Source of the DNA: Paracoccus zhejiangensis
GTDB lineage: Bacteria > Pseudomonadota > Alphaproteobacteria > Rhodobacterales > Rhodobacteraceae
DNA: 64,000 nt
Direction of reading: 5' to 3'
Assembly (NCBI RefSeq): GCF_002847445.1
Contig: NZ_CP025430.1
Coordinates: forward strand, 3,468,501 to 3,532,500
Position 1 is the first letter of the stretch. Each line of letters starts with the position of its first letter. Of the stretch, positions 41,473 through 50,257 are shown one piece after another. A program made the translations under genes and the position numbers. The notes under the pieces were generated by a model. It made no database searches. It had not been told where the DNA came from and saw nothing but the letters and a program-made list of their open reading frames with translations.

Positions 41473-42879
41473 ATGGACGCGATCATCGGTTTTCTGAACA
41501 CGATTTTCTGGGGTTACATCCTGATCTACGGCCTTCTGGCGGTGGGGGTCTACTTTACCATCCGCTTGGGCTTCATCCAGTTCCGGCATTTCGGCGAGAT
41601 GTGGCGCTGCGTCGTCGGATCGGGCGAGGCCGACAAGAACGGCATCACGCCCTTCCAGGCGCTGACCGTGTCGCTGGCCAGCCGTGTCGGCACCGGCAAT
41701 ATCGCCGGGGTGGCGGTGGCGCTGACCCTTGGCGGGCCGGGCGCGATCTTCTGGATGTGGATGGTGGCCCTGGTCGGCATGGCGACGGCCTATGCCGAAT
41801 CGGCGCTGGCGCAGCTTTACAAGGTGCATGGCCCCGGTGGCATGTATCGCGGCGGGCCGGCCTATTACATCGCCAACGGGTTGAAGCAGCCATGGCTGGC
41901 GGCGATCTTCTCGGTGGCGCTGATCATCTCCTTCGGGCTGGTGTTCAACGCGGTGCAGGCCAATTCCATCGCCGAGGCGGTCAGCGGTGCCTTTGGCGTC
42001 AACAAGGCCATCGTCGGCGTGCTGACGGCGGTGCTGACCGCGGTCATCATCTTCGGCGGCATCCCGCAGATCGCGCGGGTGGCCGAGAAGGTCGTGCCGC
42101 TGATGGCCGGGATCTATCTGCTGGCCGCGGTCATCGTCATGGTGATGAACATCGGCCATGTGCCGGGCATCCTCATTGGCATCGTCAAGTCCGCCTTCGG
42201 GCTGCAAGAGGCGGTCGGCGGCGTCGCCGGGAGTGTCGCTGCGGCGGCACTGAACGGCATCAAGCGCGGCCTCTTCTCGAACGAGGCCGGCATGGGCTCG
42301 GCCCCGAACATCGCCGCGGTGGCGACGCCCGACCCGCATCACCCCTCGTCGCAGGGCTTCGTGCAGGCGCTGGGGGTGTTCATCGACACGCTGCTGGTCT
42401 GCTCGGCTACGGCGGTCATGATCCTGCTGGCCGATGTCATGCCCTCGGCGGAACTGACCGGGGTGGCGCTGACACAGGCGGCGCTGTCGGATCATTTCGG
42501 CAGCTTCGGCCATGTTTTCGTGGCGGTGGCGATCTTCTTCTTCGCCTTCACCTCGATCATCGGCAACTATTCCTATGCCGAGAATGCGGTGGTCTATCTG
42601 GGCGCCGGAACGACCGGCATCATGGTGCTGCGGGTCGCCGCGCTGGCCATGGTGATCTGGGGCGCGATCCAGACCGTCGCCACGGTGTTCAACTTCGCTG
42701 ATGCCAGCATGGGCCTGATGGCCACCATCAACCTGATCGCCATTGTCGCCCTATCGGGGACGATCACCTATGTGACGCGTGACTATCTGGCGCAGCGCAA
42801 GGCCGGCAAGCTGCCCAAGTTCCACATCGCCGACCACCCCGAGATCGCTCCGGGTGTGAACCGCGAGATCTGGAAATAA
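41473..42879 (+). CDS. Alanine/glycine:cation symporter (AGCS family, sodium-dependent)
   Basis: A 468-aa membrane symporter moving alanine or glycine with Na+ (or H+). Family segments are seen: NTIFWGYILIYGLLAVGVYF, SLASRVGTGNIAGVAVALTL, PGAIFWMWMVALVGMATAYA, KRGLFSNEAGMGSAPNIAA and FAFTSIIGNYSYAENA. About 11 helices. AGGGGG precedes the ATG. It ends with a UUCG-loop terminator and is separate from the ars operon downstream. Confidence 0.95.
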   Translation: MDAIIGFLNTIFWGYILIYGLLAVGVYFTIRLGFIQFRHFGEMWRCVVGSGEADKNGITPFQALTVSLASRVGTGNIAGVAVALTLGGPGAIFWMWMVALVGMATAYAESALAQLYKVHGPGGMYRGGPAYYIANGLKQPWLAAIFSVALIISFGLVFNAVQANSIAEAVSGAFGVNKAIVGVLTAVLTAVIIFGGIPQIARVAEKVVPLMAGIYLLAAVIVMVMNIGHVPGILIGIVKSAFGLQEAVGGVAGSVAAAALNGIKRGLFSNEAGMGSAPNIAAVATPDPHHPSSQGFVQALGVFIDTLLVCSATAVMILLADVMPSAELTGVALTQAALSDHFGSFGHVFVAVAIFFFAFTSIIGNYSYAENAVVYLGAGTTGIMVLRVAALAMVIWGAIQTVATVFNFADASMGLMATINLIAIVALSGTITYVTRDYLAQRKAGKLPKFHIADHPEIAPGVNREIWK

Positions 42880-42889
42880 GCGACAGGGC

Positions 42890-42909
42890 AGGGGGCCTTC
42901 GGGCCCCTT
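42890..42909 (+). terminator. Terminator with C(UUCG)G tetraloop after the AGCS gene
   Basis: GGGGCC pairs with GGCCCC around a TTCG loop closed by C-G, followed by TTGCTTCT. Confidence 0.75.
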
Positions 42910-42919
42910 GCTTCTGGCA

Positions 42920-42953
42920 ATTAATTCGATAATTCTGGAAATATCGAATTAAT
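42920..42953. promoter_or_regulatory. Perfect 12-bp inverted repeat: probable ArsR operator
   Basis: ATTAATTCGATA at 42920-42931 and its exact reverse complement at 42942-42953 are separated by 10 bp, 9 bp before the arsR start. A -10-like GATAAT lies in the left arm, so a bound repressor would block transcription. AT-rich in GC-rich surroundings. Confidence 0.75.
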
Positions 42954-42962
42954 GGGGGTCAC

Positions 42963-43346
42963 ATGGATTCCAACCAGCCTGCCGAAGCCCATGCCATCCG
43001 CGCCCTGACCGCGCTGGGTCAGGATACGCGCCTGCGGGTCTTCCGCGAGCTGGTGCGCCATGCCCATAACGGTCTGACCGCCGGCGAGATCGCCGAGCGC
43101 GCCGGCGTCCTGCCCAATACGCTCTCCAGCAACCTCTCGATCCTCGCCAATGCCGGGCTGATCCGCAGCGAGCGCGAGGGACGACATGTCCGATATTTCG
43201 TCGAGCTTCCGGGCCTGCGCGGGCTAGTCACCTATCTGGTCGAGGAGTGCTGCGGCGGCCGTCCGGGCGATTGCGCGGCGCTGTTCGACAGCCTCTGCTG
43301 CGACCCGGGCCAGAGCGGCCCCGTCGCCAAGACCTGCTGCGCCTGA
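42963..43346 (+). CDS. arsR: ArsR-family arsenite-responsive repressor
   Basis: A 127-aa winged-helix repressor. The HTH core is AGEIAERAGVLPNTLSSNLS, followed by the wing EREGRHVRYFV. The C-terminal part has seven Cys, including Cys96-Cys97 and Cys104, similar to the C-terminal As(III) site of ArsR proteins that use Cys95/96/102. Thus arsenite or antimonite is the likely inducer. First gene of a three-gene operon, preceded by a perfect inverted repeat. Confidence 0.9.
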   Translation: MDSNQPAEAHAIRALTALGQDTRLRVFRELVRHAHNGLTAGEIAERAGVLPNTLSSNLSILANAGLIRSEREGRHVRYFVELPGLRGLVTYLVEECCGGRPGDCAALFDSLCCDPGQSGPVAKTCCA

Positions 43347-43352
43347 CCCGGC

Positions 43353-44021
43353 ATGAGCGATACCGCCCGCCGTCTTGCCGCCGAGGCCATCGGCACAGGG
43401 CTTCTGGTCGCCACCGTCGTCGGCTCGGGCATCATGGCCGAACGGCTGACAGGTGACTCGGCGCTGGCGCTCTTGGCGAATACCCTGCCCGCCGGCGCGA
43501 TCCTGATCGTGCTCATCACCGTTTTCGGCCCGGTCTCGGGCGCGCATTTCAATCCCGCCGTGAGCATGGTCTTCGCCCTGCAGGGCGCGCTGCCAGCCCG
43601 GATGGCGCTGGCCTATGCCGGTGCGCAGATCGCCGGCGGGCTGGTCGGCACGCTGCTGGCGCATGCCATGTTCGAAGCGCCGTTCTGGCTGCCCTCGGCC
43701 ACCATCCGCAGCGGCCCGGGCCAGTGGATCGCCGAAGCCGTGGCGACGGCCGGGCTGATCACCACCATCCTCGGCGGGCTGCGCGCCCGGCCCGAGGCGG
43801 TGCCGGTTCTGGTCGGCCTCTACATCACCGCCGCCTATTGGTTCACCGCCTCGACCAGCTTTGCCAACCCCGCCGTCACCATCGCCCGCACCCTGACCGA
43901 CAGCTTTTCCGGCATCCGCCCCGCCGATGCGCCCGGCTTCATTGCCGCGCAGCTGGCCGGTGCGGTGCTGGCGGCCGCGCTGTGCCGCTGGCTGTTCAAA
44001 CCGCAAGGAGCCCCCACATGA
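43353..44021 (+). CDS. MIP/aquaporin family channel (AqpS-like, arsenite efflux)
   Basis: A 222-aa six-helix channel with two NPA boxes (residues 67-69 and 172-174) in SGAHFNPAVSM and SFANPAVTIAR, the latter with the pore Arg179. The NPAVTIAR box and its place between arsR and arsC match AqpS of Sinorhizobium meliloti, where the channel lets arsenite leak out after arsenate reduction. No ArsB or Acr3 pump is present in the operon. It starts 6 bp after arsR and overlaps arsC by ATGA. Confidence 0.9.
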   Translation: MSDTARRLAAEAIGTGLLVATVVGSGIMAERLTGDSALALLANTLPAGAILIVLITVFGPVSGAHFNPAVSMVFALQGALPARMALAYAGAQIAGGLVGTLLAHAMFEAPFWLPSATIRSGPGQWIAEAVATAGLITTILGGLRARPEAVPVLVGLYITAAYWFTASTSFANPAVTIARTLTDSFSGIRPADAPGFIAAQLAGAVLAAALCRWLFKPQGAPT

Positions 44022-44365
44022 TCGTCATCTTCCACAACCCCGATTGCGGCACCTCGCGCAATGTCGTCGAGATCACCCGCACCGCAGGCCATGATCCTGT
44101 CGTCATCGAGTATCTGCAGACCGGCTGGACCCGTCCCCAGCTTCTGGCCCTTTTCGCCGCTGCCGACCTGACCCCGCGCGAGGCGCTGCGCCTCAACGGC
44201 ACAAAAGCCGAGGCGCTTGGCCTGCCCGATGCGAGTGACGAGACCATCCTTGACGCCATGGTCGATGACCCGATCCTGGTGAACCGCCCCTTCGTCGCCT
44301 GCCCGAACGGCGTGCGCCTCTGCCGCCCGTCCGAGACGGTGCGCGGGCTGATCGACGGGCTGTAG
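44018..44365 (+). CDS. arsC: Arsenate reductase (glutaredoxin-dependent)
   Basis: A 115-aa ArsC of the E. coli plasmid type. The catalytic Cys10 is in FHNPDCGTSRN, and the substrate-contacting basic residues are in the ILVNRPFVA region (R of NRPFV) and near LRLNGTKAEAL. It reduces arsenate to arsenite with glutathione and glutaredoxin. Last gene of the operon; the arsenite product would leave through the aquaporin. Confidence 0.95.
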   Translation: MIVIFHNPDCGTSRNVVEITRTAGHDPVVIEYLQTGWTRPQLLALFAAADLTPREALRLNGTKAEALGLPDASDETILDAMVDDPILVNRPFVACPNGVRLCRPSETVRGLIDGL

Positions 44366-44611
44366 CGGCCCTTGGCCCGTGCGACCAGCACGGGTCGCGC
44401 CCGACCCGCCCCAAGGGCGGGCGCATTGCGACGCCGCGACCTGCACGGGCGTCGGATGTGGATTGCACCATAAAGCTCTGCTCGCGCGCTGCCACGAACG
44501 CCCACCCCCGGGTCGGGCGCGACCCTCAGCCCTACGTTACCACCCCTTCGCGCTTTCCCCTCGCGCGCCGAAATGCTAACGCATCCCGCGACAAGACGCT
44601 CGAGGCACCCG
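44366..44611. repeat. Structured spacer with a long inverted repeat between arsC and pheS
   Basis: A 245-bp spacer with several hairpins and no ORF. CCCGTGC(gacca)GCACGGG lies at 44376-44394. GGGTCGCGCCCGACCC at 44392-44407 has its exact 16-base reverse complement at 44510-44525; each arm also folds alone as a 5-bp stem with 6-nt loop, and the two loops are complementary. CCCGCCC(caa)GGGCGGG lies at 44405-44421 and competes with the left arm. There is no T-run, so a simple terminator is not seen. It could be a pheS leader, a small RNA or a dispersed palindromic element. Confidence 0.55.
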
Positions 44612-45694
44612 ATGGACGACCTGAACCCCCTTCGCCAGCAATGGTTGGACCGCATCACCACCGCCGCCGATCCGGCGCAGATCGAGGAGGTGCGGCTGGC
44701 GGCCCTTGGCAAGAAGGGCGAGATCAGCCTGAAGATGCGCGAGTTGGGCAAGATGACGCCCGAGGAACGCCAGACCACCGGCAAGGCCCTGAACGAGCTG
44801 CGCGACGAATTGGACGCTGCCCTCCGCGCCCGCAAGCTGGCGCTGGAAGATGCGGCGCTGGACGCGCGCCTTGCCAGCGAATGGCTGGACGTGACCCTGC
44901 CGGGCCGCCCGCGCCCCGCCGGCACCATCCACCCGATCAGCCAGGTGATGGACGAGGTGACGGCGATCTTTGCCGATATGGGCTTTGCCGTCGCCGAAGG
45001 CCCGCAGGTCGAAAGCGACTGGTACAATTTCGACGCGCTGAACATCGCGCCCGAACATCCCGCCCGGCAGGAGCATGACACCTTCTTCATGCACCGCGCC
45101 CCCGGCGATGACCGCCCGCCGCATGTGTTGCGCACCCATACTTCGCCGGTGCAGATCCGCGCCATGCAGGAAACCGGCGCGCCGATCCGCGTCATCGCCC
45201 CGGGCCGGGTCTATCGCATGGACATGGACCAGACCCATACGCCGATGTTCCACCAGCTCGAGGGGCTGGCCATCGGCCGCGACATCTCGATGGCCCAGCT
45301 GAAATGGACGCTCGAGGAATTCTGCCGCGCCTTCTTCGAGGTGCCCTCGGTCGAACTGCGCTTCCGCGCCAGCCATTTCCCCTTCACCGAACCCTCGGCC
45401 GAGGTCGATATCCGCTGTTCCTGGGAAAACGGCCAGCTGAAGATCGGCGAGGGCGACAGCTGGATGGAAATTCTGGGCTCCGGCATGGTGCATCCGCATG
45501 TCCTGCGCTCGGGCGGTGTCGATCCCGACGAATGGCAGGGCTTTGCCTTCGGCATGGGCATCGACCGGCTGGCGATGCTGAAATACGGGATTCCGGACCT
45601 GCGCGCCTTCTTCGAGGCCGACCTGCGCTGGCTCCGGCACTATGGGTTTGCTGCCGGGGATGTGCCGAGTGTGGCGGGTGGGTTGAGTAGGTGA
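44612..45694 (+). CDS. pheS: Phenylalanine-tRNA ligase alpha subunit
   Basis: A 360-aa class II aminoacyl-tRNA synthetase subunit. The N-terminal coiled coil (residues 1-85, [15 protein letters not shown]) binds tRNA. Class II motifs are seen at [19 protein letters not shown], the motif 2 loop [20 protein letters not shown], and motif 3 [18 protein letters not shown]. Normal length. The MDDLNP start follows a GAGGCACCC site; a 13-codon extension is not supported. The TGA stop overlaps the GTG of the next gene. pheT is 2.1 kb downstream rather than adjacent. Confidence 0.97.
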   Translation: MDDLNPLRQQWLDRITTAADPAQIEEVRLAALGKKGEISLKMRELGKMTPEERQTTGKALNELRDELDAALRARKLALEDAALDARLASEWLDVTLPGRPRPAGTIHPISQVMDEVTAIFADMGFAVAEGPQVESDWYNFDALNIAPEHPARQEHDTFFMHRAPGDDRPPHVLRTHTSPVQIRAMQETGAPIRVIAPGRVYRMDMDQTHTPMFHQLEGLAIGRDISMAQLKWTLEEFCRAFFEVPSVELRFRASHFPFTEPSAEVDIRCSWENGQLKIGEGDSWMEILGSGMVHPHVLRSGGVDPDEWQGFAFGMGIDRLAMLKYGIPDLRAFFEADLRWLRHYGFAAGDVPSVAGGLSR

Positions 45695-46338
45695 GTTCTC
45701 ACCCGACTACAGCTGAAATTTTAGCGGTTTTCTCAAACACTTCACAGCTAATCTCTAGCTTTGCGGTCATTGCTGGCGTCGTTATCGCGTATCAGCAACT
45801 TACATCGTGGCGAGATCAACGTCAGGCCACTCGACGAAGTGAAGTGGCGGAAGAAGCTATTCTTTTTGCGAACCGAGTTTCGGACGAACTGAAGCGGATT
45901 CGTAATCCACTCGACAGCATTCCAATAGAAGAAAAAGATAACAAGCTCTTCGGGGTGGAGCGGCGCTATCGATGGCTTGTCGAGGCCAACGAGCTTTTTG
46001 CAGAGGCAAGAGTGGTTCAGATAAAGCTCAAGGCGGTGCTGGGAGATGACCAACTTGATAGGGACTATGACGAGCTGCTGAAGATAAGGAACAGCGTTGC
46101 GGCGTCGATCCAAGTTTATGCAGACTTAGTTCGTGAGCCGCCTGATCAACATGATCCAGCCTTACGGCAACTGCAATTGGAATCGAGGCGAGTGATCTGG
46201 GGGCACTATGGCGACAATGACGAACTGGGCAGCAAGCAGTTGGCCGCTCTGAAAAATATCGAAGATGCACTTCTGGGCTATGTTCGCATGCAGCAAAAGG
46301 TAGTGCGGCGGCCCACTCCACCACGCTATCACACGTAG
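45691..46338 (+). CDS. Hypothetical one-helix membrane-anchored protein between pheS and pheT
   Basis: A 215-aa protein of unknown function starting with GTG in the pheS stop. An N-terminal transmembrane helix ([20 protein letters not shown], about 18-37) is followed by a predicted helical cytoplasmic domain ([20 protein letters not shown], then [20 protein letters not shown]). DNA here is visibly less GC-rich, with many A/T third positions, unlike all neighbours, which suggests recent acquisition. No catalytic motif is recognised. Similar single-helix proteins are scattered in bacteria without known function. Confidence 0.7.
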   Translation: MSSHPTTAEILAVFSNTSQLISSFAVIAGVVIAYQQLTSWRDQRQATRRSEVAEEAILFANRVSDELKRIRNPLDSIPIEEKDNKLFGVERRYRWLVEANELFAEARVVQIKLKAVLGDDQLDRDYDELLKIRNSVAASIQVYADLVREPPDQHDPALRQLQLESRRVIWGHYGDNDELGSKQLAALKNIEDALLGYVRMQQKVVRRPTPPRYHT

Positions 46339-46347
46339 GAACCGTAG

Positions 46348-46366
46348 GGTGGGGTTCCACCCCACC
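46348..46366 (+). terminator. GC hairpin after the inserted gene
   Basis: GGTGGGG pairs with CCCCACC around a TTCCA loop, 10 bp past the stop. No T-run. Sequences of this form recur as 3'-end hairpins in many Proteobacteria, so it may act as a terminator or stabiliser. Confidence 0.4.
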
Positions 46367-46469
46367 AAGCTCCCCCTCCCTGACCGCACATCCCGGTGAA
46401 TCCCCCCTCCCATCCCTTCACCTTCCCGCCCCTTTCGCGCATTCTAAGAAAAAACCACAAGGCGGGCAG

Positions 46470-47066
46470 ATGATGATGACCAGGACACCGAAAACCAGAA
46501 CCGAGCCGAAGCTGACCAAGCCCGCGCGGACCACGCCCGAGCTGAAGGCGCCGACCGCCCCTCCCAAGGCCGCCCCCAAGACGGCGACGAAACCCGAGCA
46601 GAAACCCCTCGCCGCCCCCTCGGGTGCGCCGAAATTCGCCGGTGCCCCCACCATCATCCCGCCCGCCGCCACCCCACCCGCCATCACCATCCCGGTTCCG
46701 GCCATTGCCGAGGATCTCTGGCCGCAAGAGGATGCGGCGGATCAGGCCACGCTTCATGCCGCCGAAGAGGTGTTCAACCATCTGCTGGCGCGGGTGAAGG
46801 AGTTTCAGGCGAACCTGCCCGCCCATCACGAGCTGGGCATCCAGCTGGCGAATTACGGTGGAGAGCGCGCGCTGCATGTGCGCGGCATGGGCTTTCGCAA
46901 CCCGAACATCATCGAATTCTATGGGCTTCTGGATGGCGACCGGCAGGTCACCGTGGTTCAGCATGTCTCGCAGCTGAATTTTCTGCTGATCGCGGTGCCG
47001 CCGGTGGCCGAGCAGGAACCCTATCGCATCGGCTTCGGCGCGGAACTGCGCACCGACAGGGGCTGA
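46470..47066 (+). CDS. DUF6173-like protein with Lys/Pro/Ala-rich N-terminus
   Basis: A 198-aa protein. Residues 1-75 are low complexity (Lys, Pro, Ala, Thr), likely disordered. The folded C-terminal part includes EVFNHLLARVKEFQANLPAH, a strand-rich GIQLANYGGERALHVRGMGF and IIEFYGLLDGDRQVTVVQHV; this fits DUF6173 as I recall it. Three consecutive ATGs make the exact start uncertain (46470, 46473 or 46476). Function unknown. Confidence 0.65.
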   Translation: MMMTRTPKTRTEPKLTKPARTTPELKAPTAPPKAAPKTATKPEQKPLAAPSGAPKFAGAPTIIPPAATPPAITIPVPAIAEDLWPQEDAADQATLHAAEEVFNHLLARVKEFQANLPAHHELGIQLANYGGERALHVRGMGFRNPNIIEFYGLLDGDRQVTVVQHVSQLNFLLIAVPPVAEQEPYRIGFGAELRTDRG

Positions 47067-47070
47067 TCCG

Positions 47071-47301
47071 CTAGATCCACCAGGGTTTCCCGATCAGCCA
47101 GACGATCAGCGCCATCATCACCGTGGCCGCGCCCATCACCAGGTTGAACGGGGAGCCGGCGATCAGCGCCATGGCCAGCAGGACCAGCCACAGCGCCACG
47201 ATCATCAGCCGCGCCTTGCGCAGGCCTGCCGCCAGATGCCACATCCCGATCGCCCCGCCGCAGAGGAGGACGGTCCCAGTGGTGACCAGCAGGGCCTGCA
47301 C
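47071..47301 (-). CDS. Hypothetical membrane protein (76 aa)
   Basis: A 76-aa protein with three hydrophobic helices separated by short polar turns (LRKARLM; then SPFN) and ending IGKPWWI. No family is recognised. It directly follows the TM2-domain gene (4 bp gap), so the two are an operon. Convergent with the DUF6173-like gene. Confidence 0.65.
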   Translation of the reverse strand: MQALLVTTGTVLLCGGAIGMWHLAAGLRKARLMIVALWLVLLAMALIAGSPFNLVMGAATVMMALIVWLIGKPWWI

Positions 47302-47305
47302 CGGA

Positions 47306-47623
47306 TCAGTACCGCGCCAGTTCCGAGGCGATGCGCTGGCGGTTCACGGCATTGTCTTCCTCGATCATGCCGGGGATGAGGAACAGGTCCACGATCACCC
47401 AGAGGCAGACGAAGCCCAGCAGCGGGAAGCCGATCAGGATCGGCGCGGTCAGCCAGCCGAGGCCCCAGGTCGCCGCCATCAGGATGCCGCTGTCCCAGCG
47501 GCCCAGATAGATCCGGTGCACGCCAAAGCCCCAGAGGAAGATCAGAAGCAGATAGGCGACCAGCGGCGATTTCGCCTCGTTGGTCACGCGCTGCTCGATC
47601 AGCAGTTGCTCTTGCACGGTCAT
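47306..47623 (-). CDS. TM2 domain protein
   Basis: A 105-aa protein with two transmembrane helices of the TM2 type: AYLLLIFLWGFGVHRIYLGR with the signature G-x-H-R-x-Y-L-G, and a second part ending CLWVIVDLFLIPGMIEE. Function unknown across the family. Operon with the small membrane protein; divergent from pheT. Confidence 0.88.
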   Translation of the reverse strand: MTVQEQLLIEQRVTNEAKSPLVAYLLLIFLWGFGVHRIYLGRWDSGILMAATWGLGWLTAPILIGFPLLGFVCLWVIVDLFLIPGMIEEDNAVNRQRIASELARY

Positions 47624-47815
47624 CGGCCCTTGGTCCTTTCTCGACAGTCAGGGTGAATGTTCATGGGATTAACATAGGGGCTCGCGGGGCCGAAACAAGA
47701 CCCGTGGCGGCGTCTTCTGCAGCTCTGGGCGGCACCGGCCTACCAATCCCCGCGCACATCGGTTAGACCCGCGCCAAAGCGAACACGGCCCCGGCCCGCA
47801 GCGACGGTTTCTGAC

Positions 47816-50203
47816 ATGAAATTCACCCTTTCCTGGCTCAAAGAGCATCTCGACACCACGGCCTCGCTTGACGAGATCACCGAGGCCCTGACCGATCTCG
47901 GCCTCGAGGTCGAAGAGGTCGCCGATCCGGCGGGCAAGCTGAGGAATTTCACCATCGCCAAGGTGCTGGAGGCAACGCCCCATCCCGATGCCGACCGCCT
48001 GCGGGTGCTGAAGGTGGCGACCGACGAGGGCGAGAAGCAGATCGTCTGCGGGGCGCCCAATGCAAGGGCCGGGTTGATCGGCGTTCTGGCCAAGCCCGGC
48101 GATTACGTCCCCGGCATCGACACCACGCTGAGCGTCGGCAAGATCCGCGGCATCGAGAGCCATGGCATGATGGCCTCGGAACGCGAGCTGGAGCTGTCGG
48201 ACGAGCATAACGGCATCATCGAACTGCCCTCGGGCGAGGTCGGGCAGCGCTTCACCGACTGGCTGGCGGCGAACGCGCCCGAGAAGATCGATCCGATGAT
48301 CCATGTGAAGATCACCCCGAACCGCCCCGACGCGCTTGGCGTCCACGGCATCGCCCGCGATCTTGCGGCGCGCGGTCTGGGCGTGCTGAAGCCGGTGCGC
48401 TCGGTGCAGATCGCCGGCAGCTTCCCCTCGCCGATCGGCGTCACCATCGCCCCCGAGGTTGCCGCCAAGGTGCCCTTCTTCTCAGGCCGGCTGGTGCGCG
48501 GCGTCAAGAACGGCCCCAGCCCCGACTGGTTGCAGAAACGCCTGCGGGCCATCGGGCTGCGTCCGATCAGCAAGCTGGTCGACATCACCAATTTCTTCAC
48601 CTTCGACCTGAACCGCCCGCTGCATGTCTTCGACGCGGCCAAGGTCCATGGCGACCTGATCCTGCGCCCCGCCAAGCCGGGCGAAGAGATCGTGGCGCTG
48701 GATGACAAGACCTATGCCCTGCCCGAAGGCGCGGTGGTGATCTGCGACGCCAATGGCCCGGAAAGCATCGCCGGCATCATGGGCGGCGCTGCCTCGGGGT
48801 CCACCGACGAGACCATCGATGTCTTCATCGAGGCCGCCTATTTCGACCCGATCAGCACCGCCGCCACCGGCCGGGCGCTGAAGATCAATTCCGACGCCCG
48901 CTATCGCTTCGAGCGCGGCATCGACCCGGCCTTCACCCTTGAGGGGCTGGAACTGGCGACGCAGATGGTGATCGACCTCTGCGGCGGCGAGCCGTCCGAG
49001 GTGGTCACGGCGGGGGCGATCCCGACCAGCGACCGCGCCTATCGGCTGAACCCGGCCCGCGTCGCCAGCCTCGTCGGCCTTGATATTCCCGAGGCCACGC
49101 AGCGCGCCACGCTGGAGGCGCTCGGCTTCCAGCTGGAAGGTGACATGGCCCATCCGCCCAGCTGGCGCCCCGATGTTCTGGGCGAGGCCGATCTGGTCGA
49201 GGAAATCGCCCGCATCGCCAGCCTCACAAAGCTCGAGGGCAAACCGCTGCCGCGCCCGCAGCGGGGCGTGCCGCTGCCGGTGCTGACGCCCCTGCAGATG
49301 CGCGAGAAGGCCGCCCGCCGTCAGGCTGCGGCCCTGGGTTACAATGAATGCGTGACCTACAGCTTCATCGACCAGCCATCGGCAGAACTGTTCGGCGGCG
49401 GCACCGATGCCGTGCGCGTCGAGAACCCGATCAGCAGCGAGATGACCCATCTCCGCCCCGATCTGCTACCCGGCCTTCTGGCCGCCGCCGCCCGCAACCA
49501 GGCGCGCGGCCTCGCCGATCTGGCGCTGTTCGAGGTCGGTCCGGTCTTCTCGGGCGGCGAGCCGGGCGATCAGGCGCTGCAACTCAGCGGTCTTCTGGTC
49601 GGTTCGACCACGCCGCGCGATCCCTTTGGCAGCCGCCGCAAGGTCGATCTCTATGACGCCAAGGCCGATGCCGAGGCAGTGCTGGCCGCCATCGGTGCGC
49701 CGGCCAAGGCCCAGATCAACCGCAAGCTGGACGGCTGGTGGCATCCGGGTCGGTCGGGCAATATCGCGCTGGGGCCGAATGTGCTGGCAAGCTTCGGCGA
49801 GATCCATCCCAAGATCCTGCGCGAGATGGATGTTAAAGGCCCGGCGGTCGGCTTCACCATCCGGCTGATGAATGTGCCCTTCCCCAAGGTCAAGACGCCC
49901 ACCCGCCCGGCGCTGGAGGCCTCGGGCCTGCAGGCGGTCGAGCGTGACTTTGCCTTTGTCGTGGAGGCCCAGGTCGAGGCGCTGACGCTGGTCAATGCCG
50001 CCGCCGGGGCCGACAAGGCGCTGATCGAGAAGGTCACGGTCTTTGACCAGTTCACCGGGCTCGAGGGCGGCAGGAAGTCGATCGCCATCACCGCCCGGCT
50101 GCAGCCGCGCGACAAAACCCTGACCGATGCCGAGATCGAGGCGGTCAGCCAGAAGATCATCGAGAAGGTGCAGAAGGCCACCGGCGGCACGCTGCGCGCC
50201 TGA
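47816..50203 (+). CDS. pheT: Phenylalanine-tRNA ligase beta subunit
   Basis: A 795-aa subunit of PheRS. It starts MKFTLSWLKEHLDTTASLDE, with the tRNA-binding/OB domain (residues about 40-150), B3/B4 editing domain, B5 domain, catalytic-like core, and C-terminal FDX-ACB domain ending VQKATGGTLRA. Normal length and intact. It has its own upstream region (47624-47815), consistent with a promoter separate from pheS. Convergent with lpxK across the hairpin element at 50212-50255. Confidence 0.97.
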   Translation: MKFTLSWLKEHLDTTASLDEITEALTDLGLEVEEVADPAGKLRNFTIAKVLEATPHPDADRLRVLKVATDEGEKQIVCGAPNARAGLIGVLAKPGDYVPGIDTTLSVGKIRGIESHGMMASERELELSDEHNGIIELPSGEVGQRFTDWLAANAPEKIDPMIHVKITPNRPDALGVHGIARDLAARGLGVLKPVRSVQIAGSFPSPIGVTIAPEVAAKVPFFSGRLVRGVKNGPSPDWLQKRLRAIGLRPISKLVDITNFFTFDLNRPLHVFDAAKVHGDLILRPAKPGEEIVALDDKTYALPEGAVVICDANGPESIAGIMGGAASGSTDETIDVFIEAAYFDPISTAATGRALKINSDARYRFERGIDPAFTLEGLELATQMVIDLCGGEPSEVVTAGAIPTSDRAYRLNPARVASLVGLDIPEATQRATLEALGFQLEGDMAHPPSWRPDVLGEADLVEEIARIASLTKLEGKPLPRPQRGVPLPVLTPLQMREKAARRQAAALGYNECVTYSFIDQPSAELFGGGTDAVRVENPISSEMTHLRPDLLPGLLAAAARNQARGLADLALFEVGPVFSGGEPGDQALQLSGLLVGSTTPRDPFGSRRKVDLYDAKADAEAVLAAIGAPAKAQINRKLDGWWHPGRSGNIALGPNVLASFGEIHPKILREMDVKGPAVGFTIRLMNVPFPKVKTPTRPALEASGLQAVERDFAFVVEAQVEALTLVNAAAGADKALIEKVTVFDQFTGLEGGRKSIAITARLQPRDKTLTDAEIEAVSQKIIEKVQKATGGTLRA

Positions 50204-50211
50204 GCTTTCAC

Positions 50212-50255
50212 CTGGTCCAAATATCCTCGGGGGTCCGGGGGCGGAAAGCCCCCGG
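50212..50255. repeat. Intergenic palindromic hairpin element between pheT and lpxK
   Basis: The stretch ATATCCTCGGGGGTCC leads into a perfect hairpin CCGGGGGC(ggaaa)GCCCCCGG at 50235-50255. The lead and hairpin resemble an element often seen at gene 3' ends in Rhodobacteraceae, where it probably acts as a terminator. Only one copy was noticed in this window. Confidence 0.6.
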
Positions 50256-50257
50256 TG

